Source of the DNA: JAJFTV01 sp964426355
GTDB taxonomy: Bacteria > Chloroflexota > Anaerolineae > Anaerolineales > Anaerolineaceae
Assembly (NCBI GenBank): GCA_964426355.1
Contig: CAYRRA010000089.1
Coordinates: 1-17,822 of the forward strand
Direction of reading: 5' to 3'
Length of the DNA stretch: 17,822 nucleotides
In this document: one piece after another, positions 1-6,515 of the stretch
How positions within the stretch are numbered: the stretch's first letter is position 1
How the letters are laid out: every line of letters starts with the position of its first letter
Notes under the pieces: model-generated
The model's database searches: none
Told to the model about the DNA's origin: nothing
The model's input: only the letters and a program-made list of their open reading frames with translations
Position numbers and translations under genes: made by a program

Positions 1-396
1 GGTTTTGGGAAAGTCTTCCGAATATTGTCTGACCCCGCCAATCTACCGGTCCTCTTTCACTGTACGGCAGGCAAAGACCGAACCGGGGTGGCAGCCGCTT
101 TGCTCTATTCTCTGCTGGGTGTGCCCGATGAAATTATCCTGGCGGATTATTCGCTCAGCAACCTTTTTGCCGCGCATTATATCCGTGAAATCGAGCGGCG
201 TATCCGTAAGGTGCGCTGGATGGGGATGAAGGTGGAGCATTTTTACCCCATCGCAGCCGCCCGACCTGTGGTGCTGAAAAATACGTTTGATTATATTCAC
301 GAGACGTACGGGTCGGTAGAGAATTACCTCACTCAGAAAGCAGGTGTGGATGCACAGACCATCGAGCGCCTGCGGGCAAATTTTTTAAATGAGTGA
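1..396 (+). CDS. Tyrosine/lipid phosphatase, 5'-truncated (C-terminal 131 residues)
   Basis: This is the C-terminal part of a cysteine-dependent phosphatase of the MptpB-like group (Y_phosphatase3). The reading frame is open to the first base of the window, so the true start lies outside. The TTG at 25 is an internal leucine codon. The P-loop reads HCTAGKDRTG at residues 20-29 of the visible part, which gives the nucleophile Cys21 and the phosphate-binding Arg27 of the HC-x5-R signature. The Lys-Asp inside the loop is typical of this bacterial group, some members of which also act on phosphoinositides. A helical tail follows with no transmembrane segment, so the protein is probably cytosolic. 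The gene ends about 55 bp before a hairpin terminator shared with the convergent murA-like gene. The family is certain; the substrate (phosphotyrosine, phosphoserine/threonine or lipid) cannot be read from the sequence. Confidence 0.88.
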   Translation, partial: GFGKVFRILSDPANLPVLFHCTAGKDRTGVAAALLYSLLGVPDEIILADYSLSNLFAAHYIREIERRIRKVRWMGMKVEHFYPIAAARPVVLKNTFDYIHETYGSVENYLTQKAGVDAQTIERLRANFLNE

Positions 397-451
397 AAAT
401 TTGGGGTAAGGATTTTTACCCGCTTTTCCCCCTAAAGTGAAATGTTAATGA

Positions 452-485
452 AAAAAGAGGCTGTCTTTTGGGATAGCCTCTTTTT
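452..485. terminator. Bidirectional intrinsic terminator
   Basis: A perfect 11-bp inverted repeat, AAAAAGAGGCT (452-462) and AGCCTCTTTTT (475-485), encloses a 12-nt loop. Either strand gives a GC-rich stem core followed by a run of five T. It sits between the ends of two convergent genes, the phosphatase (ends 396) and murA-like (ends 547), so it can stop transcription from both sides. Confidence 0.85.
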
Positions 486-546
486 CTCACCAACCTGCCT
501 AAATGGGTTTTGGGTGAAATCAGACAGGGTAAACCGTTATGATCGG

Positions 547-1857
547 TTATATCTCTTCAATCATTGCGCCCAGGCTGCGGTAGGAATCCAGGATGTTGGG
601 GTAGCGTCTTTTCAGGATATCCCAACCTTCGATGGTGGTGTTCACCGGGTCTGCCAGCGCAGCAAGAAAGATTGCCTGCGTTGCCTGGATGATGGAAGGG
701 GCGAGCACCTTTCCGCCGGTGAATTGCACCGGACCGTTGACGATGACGCGCTGTGGGTCCGCCATAAAGATGTTCGCGCCGAGTACGTTTAACTCACGGA
801 TAAAATCCAGACCCGTTTCATACATCCAGTTCTGAATGAGCGTCTTGCCTTTGGTTTTACACGCCAGCGTCACCACGCCGGGCAACGCATCGACGGGGAA
901 ACCGGGCCAGGGGCGCGGTGAAACCTTGGGTAAATCTTCGGATGCCAGCGGAAAGCCTGAGTCGATACAGTCAATCTCCAGGTCGTTTGAGCCGTCCACC
1001 AGCAGGTCTTTGCCGATACCCTGGATGGCGATGTTGAACTTGTTGAAGAATTGGGTCAAACCGCCTACCACGCGGTAGATGTTGGAATCCTTGATGATGA
1101 TTCTGCCCTTGGTGACGGCGGCTGCAACGATTAAACCGGCGATATCGATATGGTCGGGGTCCGGGGAGAAAATTCCCCCCTGTAAAACCTTTTTACCGGA
1201 GACGCTGATTTTATTGCTTTCAAAACCGGAAATTTCTGCCCCAAATACCTCGAGTAGCTTGAGCAACTGTGTCACGTGGGGTTCAGCGGCAGCTTCTGTA
1301 ATGCTGAAATGCGCCGGCACCCCGGCAGCATAGGTTACCAGGTTTTCAGTAGCTGTTACGCTGGCTTCCATCATCCACAGCTCGTAGCGGTCTTTTAGAG
1401 GTTCTATGCGTTTGAAATGGGCGTAGCCATCTTTTACCTCGGTGGAGACACCGACTTTGTTGAAGGCATCGATGTGTGCGGAGATGGAGCGCTTCCCCAG
1501 CACGCAACCCCCCGGAAGGGGTATCTTTGCCTTGCCAAACCTTGCAAGCAGCGGACCGGCAAAGAGGACAGAAGAACGTAGCGCGTTGCCATTGTGAAAA
1601 TCGACCTCATGGCTGGTAACTCTGCTGCAGTTGATTTTTATATTGGAAAAATCGCTGTCATCCACCTGTGCGCCAAGATTTTTAAGAATCTGGAGCATCT
1701 TGAGCACATCGGTGGATTTTTGTAAATTTTGGTAATAAACGGTTTCGTTTGTGAGCAGGCAGGCTGTCAATGCCGGTAACATGGCATTCTTGTTCGGAAC
1801 CGGCGTAACTTCCCCCTCTAATTTTCTGCCGCCTGATATTTTTATCGCAGCGGACAT
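547..1857 (-). CDS. murA: MurA-like UDP-N-acetylglucosamine 1-carboxyvinyltransferase, divergent
   Basis: The protein has 436 residues and belongs to the MurA/EPSP synthase fold. MurA transfers enolpyruvate from PEP to UDP-GlcNAc, the first committed step of peptidoglycan synthesis, in the cytosol. Matches to E. coli MurA by eye are Lys23-Asn24 (K22-N23), Arg94 (R91), the PGGC loop with Cys118 (the fosfomycin-target C115), Arg123 (R120), the SVTATEN stretch at 166-172 (SVGAT in E. coli), and FPVD with Asp323 (D305). At the site of Arg397, E. coli has DLRAS, whereas this protein has S388-I389-I390-Q391, so the arginine is missing. Arg331 also appears replaced by Gly349. The protein is therefore either a divergent MurA or a paralogue with a changed reaction. 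The start is an ATG with AAGGAG five bases upstream. It is convergent with the phosphatase gene and ends about 60 bp from the shared terminator. Confidence 0.88.
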   Translation of the reverse strand: MSAAIKISGGRKLEGEVTPVPNKNAMLPALTACLLTNETVYYQNLQKSTDVLKMLQILKNLGAQVDDSDFSNIKINCSRVTSHEVDFHNGNALRSSVLFAGPLLARFGKAKIPLPGGCVLGKRSISAHIDAFNKVGVSTEVKDGYAHFKRIEPLKDRYELWMMEASVTATENLVTYAAGVPAHFSITEAAAEPHVTQLLKLLEVFGAEISGFESNKISVSGKKVLQGGIFSPDPDHIDIAGLIVAAAVTKGRIIIKDSNIYRVVGGLTQFFNKFNIAIQGIGKDLLVDGSNDLEIDCIDSGFPLASEDLPKVSPRPWPGFPVDALPGVVTLACKTKGKTLIQNWMYETGLDFIRELNVLGANIFMADPQRVIVNGPVQFTGGKVLAPSIIQATQAIFLAALADPVNTTIEGWDILKRRYPNILDSYRSLGAMIEEI

Positions 1858-2028
1858 GAATACTCCTTGTTGAAAGTCATAAACACCATTCTACCGCAAG
1901 AGTCGGGTTTAATGAAAGTGAGAAAGGGTGGATTGTGCAGACCATCAGGGTGAAAAAGGGGTTTTGGCGCCCCAATTCTTAAATTTGCCATGCCCTGGGC
2001 AGCTTACTGTCCCTGGGAGTGGCAATGG

Positions 2029-2566
2029 GGATTCCCTCGCTTGCGCTTCGGGATGACAAACCAGGGGGGCGTTTTCCTGGTCATACGCTTCATGCTGCGG
2101 GCAACATGCTGCATCCTGTCATCCTGACGATAGGAAGGATTCCGCGAATGCGTGGGTCACTCGAGCGGATGTTGAGGAACAGTTGTTGCAGGTGATATCT
2201 CTGTTAATTCCTCGCTATGCTTTTGGATAATCACATCTTATTCATTTTATTTGTGATCGGTGAGCTGTGACCAGGAGCGCTGTTTTACAGAGGCTGTCCC
2301 TAAAATGAGTTGAGGGGCAGTAATCCGTGACAGGTGATTCATAATAAGTTAACGGTGATTGGGTTGAACAGGGCACAGTAACTGTGTTGATGGGTTTCGA
2401 GGGGAAATTGGAATGCAATCCGCTTTGTCACGCCGAACGCAGTGAGGGGTCACCATTGGCTTTGCGTGGCAAGTTACGCTGCTGTGCATAAAACCGGGTG
2501 GATTCCTCGCTCCGCTCGGAAGGACAATATGTGCCTGGTTTGACATCCCGACCGACGGGAGGGATC
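2029..2566. repeat. Five copies of a short palindromic intergenic repeat
   Basis: Copies lie at 2029-2058, 2117-2143, 2426-2453, 2500-2526 and 2541-2566. They share the pattern TGTCAtcCcGA-n-GAGG-GGATCC, or its reverse complement. Copies 1 and 4 read in the reverse sense (beginning GGATTCC) and copies 2, 3 and 5 in the forward sense (beginning TGTCA or TGACA), so neighbours tend to face each other. No open reading frame with a recognisable product covers them. Short palindromes of this kind are scattered between genes in many bacterial genomes. Genome-wide copy number cannot be judged from this window. Confidence 0.6.
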
Positions 2567-2870
2567 ACCACTGCCGCTGCAAAGCAGGCTAACCTGGCAG
2601 GATAATGAGCGTCAAATCGACCTGCGCAGACAAGACCCGCTCAAGAGAATCTCTGACCCGAGCCAGGGTACAGCAGCAAACAACACTCGATCGAGAACAG
2701 CCAAAGAAGCTGCCTTTTTTGACAGCCTCTTTCACCCAGCGAACGGACGGTACCGGATCAATCCAGCGATCCTTCATCCCGCAGGCACAACCCTGTAATC
2801 GTGCTCCTTAACCCAATCACGAATCACCTGTCACGGATTACTGCCCCACAGCGCGCTTTTTGGACAGCCT
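2291..2870. mobile_element. Putative MITE-like element or IS remnant bounded by inverted repeats
   Basis: Two arms in opposite orientation bound a 580-bp stretch with no credible gene. Arm 2291-2340 matches the reverse complement of 2821-2870 at about 43 of 50 positions. Within this, 27 bp are perfect (2314-2340 with 2821-2847), flanked by a 9-bp match (2291-2299 with 2862-2870) and a 14-bp spacer of equal length on both sides. The match resumes for 11 bp (2355-2365 with 2810-2820) after a 14-nt insertion in the left arm. No clear target-site duplication is visible, and the ORFs inside look spurious. A non-autonomous mobile element, a decayed insertion sequence, or a large structured RNA are the possible readings. 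Confidence 0.45.
2703..2732. terminator. Hairpin of terminator type inside the repeat region
   Basis: AAAGA-A-GCTG (2703-2712) pairs with CAGC-C-TCTTT (2723-2732), nine pairs with one mismatch, around a 10-nt loop that contains a run of T. It resembles the terminator at 452-485 in sequence (the GACAGCCTCTTT arm) but is not close to the end of any gene. It may be a decayed terminator carried within the inverted-repeat element. Confidence 0.35.
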
Positions 2871-2893
2871 TAAATATCCCGTGAAAACCTGGT

Positions 2894-5800
2894 TTACACC
2901 ACGTCTTTGCGCTGGACAAAGAACAGGATTAAAACAAATTCTGCGAAGCAGATGGCACCGATGATGATCCAGCGACCGAATTCGCTGCCTTTGAATGAAC
3001 GCCCGTAGTTTCTGTAAATCGTCTCGAGCAACGATTCCGCAGCGCCGATGGCGGATTGACGCTCTTTTTCCCAATCTGCCAGTTCGTCGCCGTACAATTC
3101 CATCTCGTTCGCGTAAACCTCAAACTGCTTTTTGCTCTCCTCTGCATAGACTTCCATTTGATTGCTCTGGTCATCCGCCCAGTCATTGGTGACGTCCTTG
3201 ATCTGCTGTTGATATTCATCGAGTTGCTCGATGCGGTCATCGAAGTATTCCTCTTTTTGTTCAGAGACGTCTGCCATGTAAGCCTGCATGTCGTAACCCA
3301 TTGGAAGCTCGGTGGGTGTAGGGAAAGCCGTGGGCGATGGGAACGGCGTGGGTGAGGGGATTGCAGTGGGTGAGGGGATACTGGTAGGCTCCACCGGCTT
3401 GACCGGACCGCTTTGTGCCAGCGCTTCCTGAGCGGGCAGATCGTAAAAATCACCGGAGAGAATGCCCGGAACGGTATTGCAGCGCTCAAAAATGTTTGGA
3501 CCCAGGCATGTACAGGAAGCTTTGTCTTCTTCGGTCATCGACAGGCGAAATTCTTTTTCCTGGTCCCAACACGGATCGTTGATGATGGGGTCTCCGATGC
3601 CTGTGGAGCGCACGAAGGCTTCAAATGTCCAGCGGGTGGAGATGATGGTACTGAGCTGCTTGCCTAATGGAATACTCTCTAGCGGAATGAGCACACCCGC
3701 CAGCAGAAGCTGTGGAACCAGTACGGCAATTAACAGGATCATGGCGGAATTTTGATTGGGAACCAGTGCTGAGATGAGCAGACCCAGCAGATAGCCGGCG
3801 AAGATGCTCAAGACGATGGTGATGAACATGCTGATATATCCGAGCAGGTTGGGTACACTCGGTTGAACGAGAATAAGGATAAAGAACAGGATGACAGCGC
3901 CGGAATAAATGGAGAGCACAGCACCGATCCATAATTTTGACAGCGTATAGGGGAACACTTTTAACCCCACAGCGCGCTCGCGCTTATAAATTTCCAGTTC
4001 TTTAACAATCTCGCGGATGCTGCTCATGGAGCCTACCAGGACGGCAATGACGGCAGCCATAAACCACATTGCCATCACCCGGCTGACGTCCCCTTCCACA
4101 GGGTCAAAGAGCTTGGAGCCCCAGATGATGTTGAAGATGCCCAGGATCGGCGCAAGGGCGAGCATCAGCCCCAATGACACCCGGTCTTTCAACAGGATGC
4201 TGGTGTTCCTGGCGGAAAGGATGACAAACTGCCTTAATCCTGAAACACGGCGGATTTTGCTCTTTTGCACTTTCTGAGCTTGCTGAGGGGCTGGCGCCGG
4301 CTGAGGAGCAACCTTGCGTGCAACTTCTTCGCGGAAGCGCCGTCCCCACTCTTCGGGTTTGCCTTTTGACTGGTCTTCCAGAATACGGTAAATATCATCG
4401 AATTCCATATCCTTCTCAAGCTGCTCGCGTTTCGTGCGGTAGGCGTTAAAGTACTTCAGCGCGTTTTCCGGCGCACCGAAGTAAGCCAGGTGTCCACCGC
4501 GCGCCAGGATGACGACCTTGTCGCAGAGCATCACGTTTTTGGTGGCATGGGTGATGAGCATGATGGTGCGTCCCTGGTCTGCCAGCCGGCGCAGCAGTTT
4601 CATCATTTCATATTCGGTGCCGGGGTCCAGCCCGCTGGTGGGTTCATCCAGGAAGAAGAGTTTTGGGCGGGTGAGCAGCTCAACACCGATTGAAACACGC
4701 TTGAGCTGTCCGCCAGAGAGGCGCGAGTTGGGCACGTCTTTGCGTTCCAGCAGTCCCAGGTCTTGCAGGGTTTGACGCACCGCATTTTTGCGTTCCGTTG
4801 CGCTGGTATCGGCGGGCATGCGTAGTTGTGCGGCGAAATCTAGCGATGATTCTGGCGTAAGTTCCATGTGGACGATATCGCGCTGGGGTACATACCCGAT
4901 ATCGTTGCGAAACATATCGTAATTTTGATAAAGGTCGATGCAATTGATGAGTACTTGCCCGTGTGTGGCAGGACGATAACCGTTAATGGCATCCTGCAGC
5001 GTTGTTTTGCCAGAGCCGCTCATCCCCACCAGGGCAACGAATTCATTTTGCCCGATGTGCAGGTTAATATCTTGAAGCAGGTTGAGCGTTTTGGTGACGA
5101 ACTTTTTCAGGTTGACGACATCAATGGTGTAGCCCTCGGCAGAGGACTGGCGGATCATGGTTCCGGTGAAATTAAACTGGTACAGACCAATTTTGATTTC
5201 ATCACCTTCTTTCAACCAGCCAATCTCATCGATGCGCTCGCCGTTGACGTAAACGCCGTTGGCGCTGTGGGTGTCAATGATGCGGTAGCGCGTCCCCATG
5301 CGTTCAATCAGGGCATGATAGCGGCTGACCATAGGGTGGTCGATAACGATGTGATTATCGGCAGCCCGACCGATGGATACCTTTTCCAGACCCATCAAGT
5401 TGAGTGGTTTGCTCTCCTGTTGGCTGACTTCCATTTTTGGTTGAGACGCGACAGGAACCGAAGAAGGGGCATCCGCCTTTTGTGAATCAGAAACCGGTAT
5501 CTTCCCCAGCACTTTTTTGCCGGCAGTCATTGAAAGCGGTACGCGTGTAAGGGTGAACGCATACTTGCCGATTTCGAAACCTTCTGCTCTCTGGATATCC
5601 TGCGGCTGATTTGCCTTTAAACGATTGCCTTTGTAGTTCACGCCGTTGCTTGAGCCCGGATCGGTGATGCTGACACGATCGTCTTGAACCTGGATGACGG
5701 CGTGTTTGCGCGACACGTACGGGTCATCGAGGTGGATGTGGCTGCTCGATTCGCGCCCAATCTGCCATTCGCCGTTACTCAGGATGAACTCCTGGGGTAT

Positions 5801-6316
5801 ATCACCCGTAACGCGCAGAGTTAGCTGAAATACTTCCGGTTCAGCCGGGATTCTGATTTCACCAATTGTCTGAGCATCTGATACGACCGGCGCGACGCTG
5901 GTTTGTTTTTCAACCGGTGCGGCAACCTCGTCTGCTTCCACGCGGGTAGCCAGCTCACCGATTGGGCGTGATGCGGATGGCGTAGCAGCCTGGCTCTGTT
6001 CTTCCCCTTTCACCAGCACCAGACGGTAGCCCCCTATACGGAAGGACTGACCGGCTTTGATGGCGGTTTCTTTGCGCGGCGGCAAAGGTTTTCCTTCCAG
6101 TTGAGTGCCATTTGCTGAACCCTGATCGGTCAGGGTCACCTGTCCGTCTGGTAGAAGGTCAATTTTGGCATGACGTCTTGACACCTCCAGGTCTTCCAGA
6201 ATGATGTCGCAGTCTGACGAACGTCCGATGAGAAACTCACCGGCATCCAGCCTTAATTCGGTTGGTGGCTGGTTCTCTAATGAAAAAATTAATCGATAAA
6301 CGCTCTGGTTTGACAT
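2894..6316 (-). CDS. Triple-FHA ABCG-type ABC exporter (ATPase-permease fusion) with large extracellular loop
   Basis: This 1140-residue half-transporter sits in the cytoplasmic membrane. Three FHA domains come first, at about 8-102, 165-258 and 300-385. Each has its phosphothreonine-binding residues: G31-R32, S46, H49, N69; G187-R188, S202, H205, N224; G316-R317, S331, H334, N353. The ATPase follows at about 395-630, with Walker A GMSGSGKTT (431-439), Q-loop Gln478, signature LSGGQ (533-537), Walker B FFLDEPT (554-560) and switch His590. The ABC2-type permease has helices near 712-732, 745-764, 793-816, 824-851, 857-877 and 1114-1134. The loop before the last helix is about 235 residues, with four Cys (916, 935, 937, 946), a Pro-Ser-Thr repeat (979-1005) and a likely coiled coil (1008-1100). 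The order of domains resembles ABCG/White proteins. The start is an ATG at 6316 with a weak AGAGAG site. It lies 199 bp downstream of the kinase gene on the same strand, which suggests kinase control. The cargo is unknown. Confidence 0.92.
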   Translation of the reverse strand: MSNQSVYRLIFSLENQPPTELRLDAGEFLIGRSSDCDIILEDLEVSRRHAKIDLLPDGQVTLTDQGSANGTQLEGKPLPPRKETAIKAGQSFRIGGYRLVLVKGEEQSQAATPSASRPIGELATRVEADEVAAPVEKQTSVAPVVSDAQTIGEIRIPAEPEVFQLTLRVTGDIPQEFILSNGEWQIGRESSSHIHLDDPYVSRKHAVIQVQDDRVSITDPGSSNGVNYKGNRLKANQPQDIQRAEGFEIGKYAFTLTRVPLSMTAGKKVLGKIPVSDSQKADAPSSVPVASQPKMEVSQQESKPLNLMGLEKVSIGRAADNHIVIDHPMVSRYHALIERMGTRYRIIDTHSANGVYVNGERIDEIGWLKEGDEIKIGLYQFNFTGTMIRQSSAEGYTIDVVNLKKFVTKTLNLLQDINLHIGQNEFVALVGMSGSGKTTLQDAINGYRPATHGQVLINCIDLYQNYDMFRNDIGYVPQRDIVHMELTPESSLDFAAQLRMPADTSATERKNAVRQTLQDLGLLERKDVPNSRLSGGQLKRVSIGVELLTRPKLFFLDEPTSGLDPGTEYEMMKLLRRLADQGRTIMLITHATKNVMLCDKVVILARGGHLAYFGAPENALKYFNAYRTKREQLEKDMEFDDIYRILEDQSKGKPEEWGRRFREEVARKVAPQPAPAPQQAQKVQKSKIRRVSGLRQFVILSARNTSILLKDRVSLGLMLALAPILGIFNIIWGSKLFDPVEGDVSRVMAMWFMAAVIAVLVGSMSSIREIVKELEIYKRERAVGLKVFPYTLSKLWIGAVLSIYSGAVILFFILILVQPSVPNLLGYISMFITIVLSIFAGYLLGLLISALVPNQNSAMILLIAVLVPQLLLAGVLIPLESIPLGKQLSTIISTRWTFEAFVRSTGIGDPIINDPCWDQEKEFRLSMTEEDKASCTCLGPNIFERCNTVPGILSGDFYDLPAQEALAQSGPVKPVEPTSIPSPTAIPSPTPFPSPTAFPTPTELPMGYDMQAYMADVSEQKEEYFDDRIEQLDEYQQQIKDVTNDWADDQSNQMEVYAEESKKQFEVYANEMELYGDELADWEKERQSAIGAAESLLETIYRNYGRSFKGSEFGRWIIIGAICFAEFVLILFFVQRKDVV
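3312..3383. repeat. Four 18-bp tandem repeats inside the exporter gene
   Basis: Four consecutive 18-bp units start at 3312, 3330, 3348 and 3366, each beginning GTGGG(T/C)G or close to it on the + strand. On the coding strand they give the PSPT-rich linker around residues 978-1002. The unit is a multiple of three, so gain or loss of units changes linker length without shifting the frame. Confidence 0.7.
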
Positions 6317-6422
6317 AAGCTCTCTTTTTTCTCAAAGACTAACCAATATAAATTTGAAAGATCAATATGAGGTAATGATAAGGCAGGGGGTTTAATCATC
6401 ATTTTACCATAGGCTGATTATC

Positions 6423-6450
6423 GTTATAACACCTCCAGTTTTTATTGCAA
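6423..6450 (-). promoter_or_regulatory. Candidate sigma-70-type promoter for the FHA-ABC exporter
   Basis: On the - strand, TTGCAA (6445-6450) and TATAAC (6423-6428) are separated by 16 bp. They sit about 107 bp before the exporter start codon, in the 199-bp AT-rich gap after the kinase gene. The exporter could therefore have its own promoter as well as read-through from the kinase. Confidence 0.4.
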
Positions 6451-6515
6451 TTTGACGGTGAAATATCAATTTTATCGAGAAAAAATATTTGAGAATGAAT
6501 CATCTCGATGCACCT

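Larger units (their letters stand above)
1858..2893. other. Gene-free, repeat-rich interval between murA-like and the ABC exporter
   Basis: About 1 kb lies between the start of the murA-like gene and the end of the exporter gene. Besides the listed palindromic repeats and long inverted repeats, it has a direct repeat CATGCTGC at 2091-2098 and 2105-2112 and a small CCAGG/CCTGG hairpin at 2061-2080. The short ORFs here lack a convincing ribosome site and resemble no known family. The murA-like promoter should lie just above 1857, but no clear -35/-10 pair was found. Confidence 0.6.

Noticed and set aside
25..396. TTG at 25 as the start of the phosphatase gene
   Set aside because: The frame is open to base 1 and the catalytic loop begins only 11 residues after this codon; a full family member needs about 100 or more residues before it.
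2349..2811. Short ORFs on both strands in the repeat region
   Set aside because: They overlap the palindromic and inverted repeats, lack good ribosome sites, and show no family resemblance, including to transposases.
2291..2870. Retron, group II intron or CRISPR array
   Set aside because: No reverse transcriptase or cas gene is present, and the repeats are inverted or dispersed, not regularly spaced direct repeats.
4868..5485. 205-codon ORF on the + strand, antisense to the exporter gene
   Set aside because: It lies wholly opposite the FHA and ATPase coding region, which has intact motifs; the antisense product resembles nothing known.
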